Below are positions 1 to 12,560 of a stretch of DNA of 64,000 nucleotides, one piece after another (position 1 is the stretch's first letter; each line of letters begins with the position of its first letter). Source of the stretch: Casuarina equisetifolia (Eukaryota > Streptophyta > Magnoliopsida > Fagales > Casuarinaceae); the NCBI GenBank assembly GCA_028551475.1, contig CM052358.1:10027938-10091937 (forward strand). The letters are read 5' to 3'. Under the pieces are notes generated by a model that ran no database searches, was not told the origin of the DNA, and worked only from the letters and a program-made list of their open reading frames with translations. Made by a program: the position numbers and the translations under genes.

Positions 1-3000
1 TGCGGGTGCCGATGACGCAGCAGCAGCAGCAAACGCTTGCGGATCAGAAAACGTCAGGACAAAGGCTTCAATATGTTTCAAGGCCATCCGTCTAGCCCCA
101 TCTAGACTTACACTCTTTGAAACGCTATCTGATGAAGTCCCTACCAGAGCATATTCATCCATTCTACAAAGGGTACAAAAAAATTCGATACATAGAAAAG
201 TAAGTTAATTCTTCCAAAACAAGTACAGATAACCCACACAAAGATTAAACCACAAACTATTAATGGAGACACTCTTATCTCTTATTGGTCATTCCTTTTT
301 GGGGATCAGGGTGTAAAAGTCACTACAGTTGCAGGAAAATTGTCTTTTTACTAATCACAATATATCTCATAGAAGGTGATAGAGGAATATATTAGCAACA
401 ATGTCCCTGTGGCTCTCCTGTCTGAAAAGAATTTTTTTTAACCAAAATGTCACAATAGAGTTTAGGCCTCTACATATATAAGTGGAAGATTATCAACTAG
501 TTCAGTTTCTACATACTTTTGTAACTATTTCTCTCCACTTAAATTCTCCAATATCCATATAAAAATCAATAAAAAGAAACAACAATAATACAAAGAGCAA
601 AATTCTCCAATATCCATATAAAAATCAATAAAAAGAAACAACAATAATACAAAGAACAAAAGCAAAAATAAATTCATCCTGCAAATTGATAGCGACTTTC
701 ATCTCTGGATTGGCAGCTTAATTCATATAGATAAATTGCAGTTCTGCAGCCAAACTTCGTTTTCCAATCATGAGATAGGACATAACATGTAAAATAAAAT
801 AGGAAAGATTAAAAAGAATGAAAAGACACAATCAAATATACAACCAAACCATCAGACATTTAAGCCTAACAAAAACAAAGAATAAGTATCACGAGCATAC
901 TTTTGTCCATTTTACAGAAAATATTATTACCTTCCATCAAACATATATGCCAATGCTAATGCAGCCATGAAGCGTGCCATTTTTGATACTGATGAAGAAC
1001 AAAGATGAACTAAGGCAGGAACTCCCCCTTCTTCCACTATATGAAGAGCATTACCAGGATTGAAAGCAAGATTCCAAAGAGCTCCCGCAGCTGTTTCATG
1101 GACATCCTGATGGGAAAATATAAATTAAGCAAAACTTATCCCATACTTATTCAGAAGTTTTAATATTTTATTATTATTATTTTGGTAGGTATTTGATCAT
1201 TAAGAATAGGAAATGCTTGCCTCAGCCTCAGAGCGTGCCAATGCAATTAAAGGTGCCACACCTCCTTCACGTCCAATGGCAACACTAACAAAAACCAAGA
1301 AAGACACATGAACTGGAATCAGCATAACAACCTACCTTTAGGTTTCAGAGTTTTTTCAGACATGGATGAACTACCAAACCAGTCTTTCGTAAATATAGTT
1401 TACTAAGCTCTCCTTGCGCAGATTGCAAAATAAGCAAAAAATTGTTTTGATTACCGACAACTTAATAGTATGATGTACTGTATCCAAATTGATATAATGA
1501 ATTAAAAAACCCTGTCAAAACTCAACCACCTTTGATCCAATCAAAAGCAGTCTGATTGATTTAAATCCTCCAGTAACATTTGTGCACTGGTATATATGAA
1601 TTCATTAACCCTGTCAAAAATCTACCACCTTTAATAAAACAATCTCATCGATTAGCATCTGATAGTACATTGCATCAGTTTTTGCAAAAAAGGTAATGAC
1701 GTATCAGGCATATCATCATAATAGTCAAAGCTCATTCAAAGGCACCAAGCTCCTCTCTTCAGGCCAAAAGAAGGGAGGTAAAGGGGAAAAAAAAAAAAAG
1801 GCACGGGGCAGGATCCAGCTTTTTAATCCCTTACTGACTTCTAGAGTCGTATTTCCTATATTAGTTCTGCCAACGTGGCTATTGAAAACAAGATGTACTA
1901 CATTCAGTTAAAATATCTCCCTCCTTACATTTGCCTTTTGATTGAATTTTCTGTCAAGAAATGTCCACTCTGACTCATAAAAACTACTCATGCATCAATT
2001 GCTTTGTCAATTTGCATTAGTATAGTTCTTAGGTCCATCAAACAGAACATATAGTGTATTCCTCTGCACCCACAGTTTCTCTAGGAATCACATCTCAATG
2101 GCACAAATAAGACGACAATGTAGGAAACAGTAATGAAATCAAGCGCATACCTATTTGCTTCTGATACTGACAGTCCCCAGAGAGCACCGGCAGCCCTCTC
2201 CTGAAGACCAGGGGAGGCATTTGAACAAGATTGTGCAAGGGCAACCTAAAATCACCAAGAACAAAGATTCAAAGACGCTGGACATGCTGATAATTATTTA
2301 CCAATTTCAATAATCTGAGCTCAAGAAAACATATTACAATATATATATATAGCAAACAAGTTTGTCACCTCAGCTGTTGACCAGTTCATCGAAGTACTCA
2401 CTCAAATGATTCTACAACACTATATTGCTTAAAAAGATAAACTTCTCTCTCTCTCATCTGGCATAAAACTGGTAGATGAATACTCTAATGGAAGAAGTTG
2501 GAGGTAAAAATTAAGAACATTATGGTTAAGAAATGGACATAAGCATAAACGATTATTTCATCCTATGGCAAATATAAATGCACAAAACAATTTAATCCAA
2601 TTGCTAATGGAAAAATTATTTCCAACATTACACAAATTAGACAACATATCCTACAATTCTACAAGTGTCAATACTCCAAATAAGTTACTTGGTCACACAA
2701 ATTGAACAGTCCCCTTTTTGATTTTGTTCCTGGTAAGCAGGCCTTAGGCTTTTGAAGAGAGTGAGATACTTAAGCTGCTTAAAACTCTAAACATTGATAA
2801 GGCCCCAAGCTCCCGACCTAAAACGCTGTTTCTTATCTCTCTGAGACTTGTTGGAGGTTATGAAATAAGTTATCTTTAAAGTATTTCACAGGTTCCGTGC
2901 TTGTGGAAAGTTTGAAGACAACCACGATACATCCTTTGTCATTCTTACTCCAAAGAAAGTAGTGGGTTTTCAACATTAAGGATTTTTGGCCTACTAGTCC

Positions 3001-6000
3001 AGTGGGTGGTGTTCGCAGAGTAGTTTACAAAGTTTTAGCCAGTATGCTGAAAATGGTTTTGGACAAGGTTAACTCAAAGACTTTAAATGCTTTCATCAGG
3101 AGGAGACAGATTTTGACCCAATCCTCACCACCAATGAGTGCCTTAACAGTAGCATCAGATTAATGATTTTGATTTTGCTATGTAATAAGATTTATAGAGT
3201 ATATAACACCTAATTGGAATTTTCATCTTATACACAACGTAGATGTGGTTTGGGGGGCAAATGGTGCAAGAAGATTCCTCATTGCATCTTACGTTCTTGT
3301 CTATGTTGATCATCACAACTCCCAACAACTTTTCCAACAACTCCTGTTACTTAAGATATAGGATCCTTTGTCCCCTTGGTTTTTATGGTTGTTTTGGAGG
3401 CACTGAATAGAACATTCTATCACGGTGGATAACAAACTACTTTTGGGCTTTTTGGCAGGATCTAAGACGAATGACAAGCTTTATTTGTCTAATCTACCCT
3501 TGGCCTTTTGCAAGGCAAATTCATCTTGCCTATATTTCCTTTCTTATAGTTTTGGCCAATTTCAACATTGAAAATGAACCTGAGTAACCATAGATGATTC
3601 ATGTTGGCACCCTTGAGGCTGTTAGAGCTTTGATTTGGGTACTCAGTTGTAGGATTTCTTCTGTCCTATGAAGTGTTTGGGTATTCTATCAAGGGCTTCC
3701 TTCAAGACAACCTATATACGATAGTATCATTGAGAAGATAGAATGATTCTTGGCTAGTTGGAAGCAGCCTCATCTATCTAAAGTTAGAAGGACCACTTGA
3801 TTAAAAGCACTCCACCCAATTTGCTTACTCATTTCTTGTCTCTTGTCCTCATTTTTGTAGGTGTTTCTAATGACATTAAAATCCTCCAGCAAGACTTCTA
3901 AATAGGAATAAAATTAGAATGATAGGATGTTGTCTAAACTGTAACAATGGATTAAATTAGAATGGTTTGGCTACAATACAATAAATATCATACCAAGGCT
4001 TCTACACCACCAGCAGCTGCTATCGCTTCTCGATTTCTGTCATCAAATGATAAATTCCACAATGCACCTGCAGCTTCTTGCCTATCAAATAAGCAGATAC
4101 AGTAATCAGATAGGACTGATAAAGGAGAAGCATCATAACTACTGAGTGAATATAATAATATAAAAGAGTTTTATTCTGGAAAAACCAACTAGGGTAGTTC
4201 AATCCTGCTAGCAGAGAAAGAAGTTCAAATTAACAAGGTTTAATCAACATGGCCTCCAAAGGAACAGTAATTTCAATTAGAATGACTAGGAAAAACAATG
4301 AATTTCAAATGTCTCAAAAAGACTATAATAGTGCACACAGCAGAACATCATTTCCTTTATCCTGGACAACTCTCTCCTTTCTCCCTTCCAAAAGGAAAAC
4401 GGCAGAAAGCCAGAGAGCTCTCAAAATAGAGTAATAATATCTTGAAAGCACATACTTGGTATCAAGGAATCTAAGACAAGCCATATTCGTTCCACATTGT
4501 TTGAAGAAGGTTGGTGCTCTCCGTTTTTCGAATTTTATTAAGATTTCACTCTTACAATTATTTATTTGTTGGGACAATAACCCATGGGAAGGACTGATTG
4601 TTTGGACAATAACCCATCGTTTTTCGAATTTTATTAAGATTTCACTCTTACAATTATTTATTTGTTAGACAGCAATTGCAAGTTGACATAGACGGACTAA
4701 ACTGAGCAACGGTAGGATCCAAAATTATTTAGTCAGAAATATGATGAAATCTGCTCTCCTCAGGGATCCCATCAGGGATGGCATCTTTTGAATGGCTGAA
4801 ACAGCCTCTAATATCCAAAATCCATATTGAGGAAGTTACATTGGATATTACTGCAACTATTGTAAAATGGTTAACACCATTCAAAGATACCACTTTCCAT
4901 TAGAAATCATTCTCCTAACGCTTTGCTTCAATAAGGCACCAGCTCCAATAATCACAAATACAAAACAAATGTGCTTCACCTAACGCTTTACTGGAGCGTT
5001 AGTTATTTTTAGCTTCCATTTCTTTTCAACGGCAAGAAATATACTTAGTATCAACTTGTTCGTTCCAGTGATTAGGTGAAACATAATTACTCGAGAAACC
5101 TTCCCTACGTGAAAATAAAGCCTCAAGCGTAACTACAATCAAACATGAACAAGGAACTTGTAGGAGTTAAGAAGCATGCCTATTAAATAGACATAACTAA
5201 ACAAAGAACTCAACTGGCACACAGAATGTGCTCCCCCCCCCACCACCCAACAACAAAAAAAAAAAAAAAAAAAGATTACAAGATCATATCAAATACATGG
5301 TAAATTCATCTATAAAACCATATAGGAACTTAAGCAGAAAATGTAAATGCAGAAGAAGAAACGAAATATTACCTGACACCTTCATGAGGAGACCGTGTAA
5401 GCTGAACAAGTGCTTCAAGAGCACCTACCTCTTGTCCGACAGCAGCGTTGTTACTGTTGCTATCTCCATGAGCAGCCAAATTAGCTAATGCACGAGCAGC
5501 CTGTTTATCCAAGGAGTGTAGCTTAATTATTTCGCCAGAACGCCACATGCAGACATGAATAGTGGAAGAGGTTTGAAAAAGAGGAAAAGAGGGAGGGAGG
5601 GTAGTGGTTGTGTGGGACCTCAATCCAAACATATCACAACTATGACTATATCAAGTTTAGATGTAATCTACAGACCATTTCGGATGTCTTAACCTCAATC
5701 CAAATATCATTTCTCAAGGACCATTATAAAGCACGTAGTGCATTCCTAATACGAAGGGAGAAAATGGACACTTTTACAAGATAAGCTTCACAGCCAAATT
5801 CCATAACCATCATGGATCTTGACTTAATTTGAGGCCCTATCTCTTTTCTAAAGAATTCAGTCATCATATATATAACATAGAGAGTTGTTATCGCATTAAT
5901 TCAGTAGACTTGAACCTTGTTCCTACATGACCCAATCAGTCGATCAGGCACTCACCATCTTTATCGTTGTTCAAACAAAAGATGGGGTAGAATCAGATAA

Positions 6001-8460
6001 CAGCTCATGCCAAAAAAAATTAAAAAATCTACCTAATAACTCCAATCAGCAAAATTGAGAATTCCATAATCTTCTTAGAAGCAGTAAAGAGAGGAAATAG
6101 AAATCCAGAACTACCAAATGTTAATACATCAATCTTCAGTTCAGTATGAAGCAAACAGATACCTAGAGGCACATACTTTGAACCCTGAGCTTTGATTTAC
6201 AGGTCATGCCTTACACAGTATGCCTATGGAGATGTCAATATGCTCATTTGAGATTCTGTATCCTGACAATAAGACATACCTGTTCTTGCACTCCCTCATA
6301 TTTGCAATTACGGGCAAGCATAACTAAAGCATGTACACCACCTGCTAAAGCAACCTCTGTGCTACACTTGTCATCAGCTGCCAAATTTGCTAATGCACCA
6401 GCTGCACGTTCCTGAAAATACATAAACATGAACCAAGCCATAACTTAATTATCATGCAACAGCAACTTCCAATTGTATACCAATGAAAATCAAGAACAGC
6501 AAGAAAGGCTTGCAGCTATGCTGAAAGATTGAATTGAAAAGATACATACTAGGACTCCGTCGCCACCACTAGCCCATTTGAAAATAAGATCAACTAAAGC
6601 TTTTACTCCTCCAGCTTCAGCGATGGCACCCTGATTGGAATTCTCATTTATTCAGATCTATGACTTAAAAGAGTTTTTGCCATACAAAAGAGTATAAATT
6701 CCAAAACATCAAACCTTGTGCTCTTCTCCAACAGAAAGATTCCATAGTCCTCCAGCAGCTTCTTCAGCAACTAGCCTATTCATGGACCTTGCCAAACCAG
6801 CAAGAATGTTGATTCCACCTTCTTCAGCAACAGCTTTAGCAACATTGATATTTACAGACAAGTTTGCTATAGCCTGCACAATGACAACATCAAGATTAAA
6901 ATAAATAAATAAAGGAAGAAAAAATTATCTAATTCAACATTCAGAACTACAAGCTCAAACTAAAGAAAAATAATGAAAAGAACAGCACAATGCCTACTAA
7001 TCCTGATGTCATTGCGGAATTACTCTCTGCAAAATCTAATAAGCCCATCTGTTTAGATCAGAAAACAATTAAACTTGTCAGAGGTCAGATGGCTCATAAT
7101 TGCATAAATAAGATACCTTAGCAGCCTCTGCCTGAAGCCCTTCCCGCCAAGATTTTGCTAGGTCTAGAAGGAGGCGTATACCACCATCTTGCATAACTGC
7201 TTCAGCCCTTCCCCAATGTATGTTGGCGTTCTCATCATCAATGACAACAAATGTTGCAAGTCCAGTAGCTGCCCTTTCTTGAACATCCTCTTGTGAGCTT
7301 TGCATTAAACTAAGCAGAAGCCCTGCCCCCTGCTTGAGCCAGAAATCATCCAACCCCTGTTGATTGCTCTCAGCAATGCGCAAAAGTGTATGGGATAGGA
7401 TCCACTCAACCCAAGTCATGATTTCATCCAAGTTTTTATCCTTATTTTTTATGTTCCTCCAATCCAAAAACACATTTTTCACTTTGGCCGTAGTATCGAC
7501 AAATAACGAACCTATTTCTTTGAAAATATCAGAAAAAAGGGCAAGTAGCAGTTTGCCTTTATTTTTATTGACATGAAAACTAGCATATTCTTCAAGAACT
7601 GGACAATTCAAAACACACAAAACCTTCAAACTGTCTGATGAGGATAACAATCTTGACACAGCAGCTGGACCAATATCAGTTCGTGACACATCTAATCCAG
7701 TCAAGTTAGGTAGCTTATGCCAGAAGTCCGAAACCACACCCCACTTCATATTTGATGTACCAGCAACAGAAAGGAAACGAACTGATGCAACACTTCCCAA
7801 AGCCATCTCATCAATATTAAGGCAGTCTATAAACGCAATATCAGTCAAATTTGGACAATGCTTGGCCAAGGCACTAATGGCATCAAAATTGACATCCCTG
7901 ATTCCTGAGAGTCGAAGCTTTTTCAATTTAGAACAGCAAAACGCTATTGCTTTAATAGCATCACTGGTGATCCTCTCACAGAAATCTGGCCCAAGTTGGA
8001 GGCTTTCAAGTGCCTCATGTCGAGCTACAATCATGGAAAGAGTCGCATCAGTTATTTTCCTGCAGTAATCGCCACTTATTTCACACAAATTCCTAGCTTG
8101 AAGATATATTACTGCATCAGCGGACTCTGCACCACGAAACCTAAGCTTCTGAAGATTCACACATCTAGAAGCAAGGGAAGCCGCCATGGAAGCATCGCAC
8201 TTGTGAGCTCTAAGATCTAAAGAGTTCCAGAGACAAGGGGAAATTCCTAGAACCCTCCATGTCCTACAGGTTGAAGACAAGCTTGCACGGTCACGATAAT
8301 TCAGACATGAAAACAGCTGAACCACTGTGTCATCAGGCAGGCTAGTCCAATCAACATCCCCTTTTCGCTCCAAAACCGAAACCTCATCTTCTACTTCAGG
8401 ATAACTTGGCACAACAACCTTCCCCTTCCTTGCCACCTTCCGCCGCACCCTTCGACTCAT
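1..8460 (-). CDS. ARABIDILLO: ARABIDILLO-type F-box/armadillo-repeat protein (3' end beyond window)
   Basis: Nuclear F-box protein with leucine-rich and armadillo repeats; the Arabidopsis relatives promote lateral root branching and resemble beta-catenin in their Arm region. Coding exons on the minus strand: 8460-7117, 6873-6715, 6630-6550, 6411-6280, 5500-5373, 4081-3994, 2245-2151, 1284-1221, 1106-931 and 163-1, giving about 810 residues; all exon phases agree. The start at 8460 opens a basic, NLS-like stretch (MSRRVRRKVARKGK). The F-box is at about residues 37-82 (VDWTSLPDDTVVQLF), LRR-like segments lie at about 90-300, and Arm repeats run from about 385 onward (AIANLSVN, GALANLAA, GALWNLSF, GALWGLSV, GALWNLAF). 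Family members have about 930 residues, so roughly the last 110 lie left of position 1. The intron between exons 8 and 9 has a GC donor. The intron at 2246-3993 holds a LINE fragment in the opposite orientation. Confidence 0.95.
541..658. repeat. 59-bp perfect tandem duplication in an ARABIDILLO intron
   Basis: Two adjacent 59-bp units, 541-599 and 600-658, differ at one base (G at 597 against A at 656). They lie inside the intron between exon 9 (931-1106) and exon 10 (1-163). The near identity implies a very recent duplication. Confidence 0.9.
2735..3860 (+). mobile_element. Decayed LINE (L1-type) reverse transcriptase fragment
   Basis: Translation in shifting plus-strand frames gives recognisable plant LINE reverse transcriptase blocks. 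At about 2970-3150 there is a segment similar to the 'KDFRPISLVGGVYK ... NAFI.GRQIL' region (here KDFWPTSPVGGV, then NAFIRRRQIL). At about 3363-3415 there is a 'PLSP-LVFMVVLEALNR' block, broken by a frameshift. Downstream, around 3660-3800, are remnants resembling the later 'SWK..LSK' region. Many stops and frameshifts show it is dead. It sits in the 1.75-kb ARABIDILLO intron at 2246-3993, opposite to the host gene. No clear 5' end, poly(A) tail or target-site duplication was found, so the borders are approximate. Confidence 0.75.
4522..4666. repeat. 49-bp direct repeat pair in an ARABIDILLO intron
   Basis: Identical 49-bp copies occur at 4522-4570 and 4618-4666 (offset 96). A 14-bp motif (GGACAATAACCCAT) is also repeated, at 4572-4585 and 4604-4617. 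This suggests a two-step duplication within the intron at 4082-5372. Confidence 0.85.
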
Positions 8461-9000
8461 ATCTCAATCAATTCACAAAGACCCAGATGTGAATACCGTT
8501 CAAACTCAAATGCCCAAATCTTACAAGTGGCAAAGACCCAGAAACAGATAACATTACTCTGGGATATCCAATTCCCAAAACCACTATAGGAACAGAGAAA
8601 GACCCAGAAAGCAATACTCTTTCACCTCAAAAACCCTAACTCAAAGAAGTAATGAAATTGTATATATAGCTCATATACCTAGAGATTTGTAAGAAACACG
8701 AAACGCAAATCCACCTATAAGAAACACCCAAGAAAATACGCATCAAAACTTCATTACAGGACGCAAAATCAACGATTATTTCTTCCAACAGAGCTCTAAG
8801 GCTATGTGGGTTTGTGGGTAAACCCCTAAAATCTTGAAGATTGTACAAGAAATTGTCTCTTGCAGTATTACAATGACAAAGCTTAGAAGGATGAGAAAGA
8901 GCGAATGAGAGACGGAGACAGAAACAGAAAGGGAGAGAGGAGACAGAGCTGAGGGAGGTCGGAGAGAATTCAGGCAGGTATCAAGGCAGAGAACAAAGCC
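8461..9000 (-). promoter_or_regulatory. 5' leader and proximal promoter of the ARABIDILLO gene
   Basis: This stretch lies directly upstream of the ARABIDILLO start on the minus strand and contains no credible coding sequence. The purine-rich (plus-strand) segment at 8880-8960 reads as a CT-rich leader on the minus strand. An AT-rich block that could serve as a TATA element lies at about 9029-9038, next to a GA/CAGA microsatellite at 9082-9112. A leader intron is possible, but I could not fix its borders. The assignment is by position only. Confidence 0.4.
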
Positions 9001-9081
9001 AAACCCTCAAAGCATGTGTCTACCCCTCTCCCCTATATTTCCTTCTTTGTTGCTGTTGCAGTTTTTGTTATGCACCAGGAA

Positions 9082-9112
<31 letters not shown>
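9082..9112. repeat. GA / CAGA microsatellite
   Basis: A (GA)n run at 9082-9100 passes directly into a (CAGA)n run to about 9112. It lies just upstream of the ARABIDILLO leader. Confidence 0.9.
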
Positions 9113-9113
<1 letters not shown>

Positions 9114-9819
9114 GTGAAGAGTCAAGAGGACGACGGTGTGACTACAGCCTCATCAGGGATTATCAATCCATACCAGCCTCCATTACACGTTGGGGGCGGT
9201 GTTTCGAGATTGCATACATGATATGGTCAGCCTTTTCTACAATTTATCGAGCATCAAAACTCCCTTCTTCTATTATTTGTCGCCGTCAGCCAAAAACAAT
9301 TTTGAAAGGAAAACTAGAATAGGCCCAAGGATACGACGCTACCCTGTCATCGAGAAAATTGGGATATTTGAATTTTGTTAGTTTATATAATATTTTCTAT
9401 TGGATTGAATCAACTAAAAGCTTTGTTTAAGTTTAAACTTTACATTCAAGCTTCATTGCTAAATTTCTACGAGTAAAATAAAATATGATGTTCAACGACG
9501 TGCTACATAAGAGACATTTGTCTACTAGTTAAATAGATGTATTCAATCCATTGTAATAATATGAATTTGATTAATATATTAAGAACAAAAGATAAACATT
9601 CAATATAGACCAAGCTATGGAATCGAATTTAGATTTGCTACGTTTATTGGGTAAGCAACTCAATTTATTTCATTAAGTGATCAAACTTCATAACTTTAAA
9701 CTTTTCTCGATTATCTAATAAAGAAGTCCAAATGAAAAGCTTGATGAGCTAAACTAATAGTGTCACATGCTTATGGGGGTTAGGACACTCCAAGTTTATG
9801 TGAGTTTAGTAGTATTGGA

Positions 9820-10137
9820 AACAGTCTCACATTAGTCTCAGATGTTGAGTTCTTCGACTTTATTAGTAATGGTTTTCATATTCCTCACAAAGTTTTTTTT
9901 AAGAGAAAGGCTTCTTTTTATATGGTATCAAAGCAAGTTTGGTCATAAGTGGTCCTAATGGTGGCCCTCCTTTGCTCACTCTGTCCTTATCATGATTATC
10001 ATCCAAGTGTGAGTATATTTCTGCATTTGTCCTTTATAAACTGCACATGTAAGAGGTCTTTGAGACAATCTCACACCGGTCCTAGATGCCAAGTTCCTTG
10101 GCTTTATTAGTAGTGGTTTTCTTGCTCCTTACAAGGC
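9820..10137 (+). mobile_element. TRIM-like remnant: direct repeats around a tRNA-Met primer-binding-like site
   Basis: Two diverged direct repeats of about 70 bp, 9821-9890 and 10066-10135, share a 'TCTCACA..' start and a 'TTTATTAGTA.TGGTTTTC' core. Between them, 33 bp after the first repeat, is TGGTATCAAAGC at 9923-9934. This differs by one base from the canonical plant initiator-tRNA primer-binding site TGGTATCAGAGC. Repeat, primer site, short non-coding interior and repeat is the arrangement of terminal-repeat retrotransposons in miniature. No target-site duplication or terminal TG..CA was fixed, so the true ends are uncertain. Confidence 0.45.
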
Positions 10138-10159
10138 CTTCTAGGGAAATAGATCCGCT

Positions 10160-10560
10160 TCTTATAAGTAGATAATGATATTCAAAGTAATTGAACTCAT
10201 TAATCCAATATGTTATGATCTTTTGGCTTAATAATTAGACTTGTTATAATTAATATTAAGGTTAAGCCCCACATTTTAAGTTTAAACCTTATGAAGTACA
10301 ACTTACAGAAAGGGCTACAATAAAGAGCTACCTACACATGAGCTAAAGTAGGGCTGCCATAGAATAGGCCGTCAAGATGTCAAATCAAAAGTGTGACAAA
10401 ATTGTTATGGGCTTATGGGACCCATAACACTTTAGGCTTATGGGAGCTAGTAGGTAATGATATTTAAAAATAATTGAGCTCATCAATCCAACAAGTCATG
10501 TCACTTTGGCTTAATGAATGAGCTTATTACAACAAGTAACATAACTAATTAAATACATCT
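10160..10560. repeat. Diverged direct repeats next to the TRIM-like remnant
   Basis: A segment at about 10167-10258 (TAGATAATGATATTCAAAG..., then TTTTGGCTTAATAATTAGAC) recurs in diverged form at about 10451-10560. A 'GCTTATGGG ... ACACT' motif occurs at 9769-9800 and again at 10411-10450. The pieces may be parts of longer, nested terminal repeats of the same element. Confidence 0.5.
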
Positions 10561-12560
10561 ACGTGACTATTTGATTGCACATAAAGGGCCACCAAGTTGG
10601 TATAAAAAGGAGAGATTTTTCTTGATTTTGATAGGTAGTTCAAAATTTATTCTACAAATCAATGCCAAATGTTATAAGTAATTTGTTGAGTAGAGATTAA
10701 TCTATGACGTGCTGACCTTTTCACTTTTTGATTGTTTTCTCTAATTCCTTAAAAATATTATCCTTTTTATATAGAAAAAATAATAATAAGAATGTTCGAT
10801 TGTTTAGTAAGCATTTCAATCTTCTTCTTTGTGCAGTTTCTTTGAAAACGGACACAAAAAAAATCTTCTTTGTTCATAAATGCAATCAATTAACGAAAGC
10901 TTTTCTGAACAATTTCATTGTTACTTCGTCGTCATTCCCAAGCAATAGGACTTGGATTTTGCAAAGTGAAAGAGTGATAGGACAAAGGGAAGGATCAACT
11001 AGTACGTGACCTTAGCATTCTTGGTTACCATACCTTAGCTGAAACCAAAATCATTATGCTCTCCCAAAGTACAAAACTGTTAACTATTCACTGGCACCTG
11101 AAGTTAACTCTTATGTATTTACTTTCTCTTAAAAGAGATGTTGGTTTTGTTTCCTGTTGACAAGCAATTACTATTAGCTCATTTTGTAAGCTTATGTAAT
11201 TTAAGCTTACATAACATGATCTTATATTAATATACATTAATTATTTCTCATATGAGAGTGTATTGATGTAAATCATGTTGCTCTAATAAAATTAGACAAA
11301 GAGTATTCTTGATTAAAATATGGTACTTATTAGTATGGGTCAAAATGCACCTTATAGAATTATAATGCTAGAACTGTGTGATTAAGCACATATTAAGTTA
11401 AGTCAGCTAGGTCTCCCTCTCATTCTACATATGTACATTCGAACTACTTATATTGAAATCATGTGCTTATGGATTTCGAGATACATGGGGATCAAATTTA
11501 TGTTGTTGCCCTTGAAATGCATTTTGGTCGTTTACTATGACCATTTGTTGCCTTTTTTTTTTTCACAGCACACACAAGCTCTCTTGGGGGTTTGAGACAA
11601 AATAGAAACCTCTTGTAATCAGCCGTCTCTACCAAGCACATATTGCCACTGATTTTTTGTTCCCTCTTGACGAGTAATCACCAATAAAAATATGATGAAC
11701 CTGTTTTCATCAGATTTTAATATGCAGAGTTCTATATTTAGATTTTTTTTTGTAGGCTGCATGCAACCCAAGTAACAAAGTAATTAGTTGTTTAAGTTAA
11801 ACAATTGCTTTACTTAGAATTAAACCGTAAAGTGCTTTTTCATGGCACGGAAACAAATGGGAATGGGGTGCAACATTTGGTTGAGCAAACTAAATCTCTT
11901 ATTAAAATAATAGGGTTAAGAAGTTTAAAGATCTAATCCAAAAACTAATTCAATAATTAAACTATCTTTTTTTTAAAGCTTTATCTTAAATATTTTATCT
12001 TTTTAAATATGACTTTTGTCATGTAGATAAAGAGTAAAAATTATAATAAAATAAATATTTGTGTTGTACAAAAAAGTTCAACTTTAAATCTTCAAACTTG
12101 GTTTCTCTCCAAAGTAAACATGGCTAACAATTTTTTAAGAAGAAACTAATGAACTGGTTCTTTTATTAGTATGAGTACGTTCAATTAGAAAAGAGTTTAT
12201 TCTTGTAATAATGAATTTCCTCGACCATCTCCCAAGGATTTCCTTGAAGTATACCCTATGCAAGCGATCTAAAGAAAGGAAGGATCAACTAAGTCTTCGT
12301 CTCGTGGTACTTCCATCAACTTTTTACCCATTTTGACCATAAACCAAATTTTGCTTATCTTGCTTAGAAGAAAAGGGCTTATTTTTTTCTTGCTAAATTC
12401 AATTATTAATCATTCATCGTGTACTTGTTCCCAGCTCCTACTTTAACATCTTCTCTAAAACATGGTCTTTAGAAAATTGTTCCTGTCTATATCTTATCAC
12501 CAACTTTTCACGAAAGAAAAAGAGTAAACCTTTTCAAATCTTAGCATACAAGATTTTTAT
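10561..12560. other. Intergenic AT-rich DNA without recognised genes
   Basis: Short open frames only (for example 10728-11009), with no domain, no splice-consistent neighbour and low-complexity composition. I see no supportable gene here. Confidence 0.6.

Noticed and set aside
5238..5275. Homopolymer C and A runs near a short open frame (5228-5488)
   Set aside because: Low-complexity intron sequence plus the antisense of ARABIDILLO exon 5.
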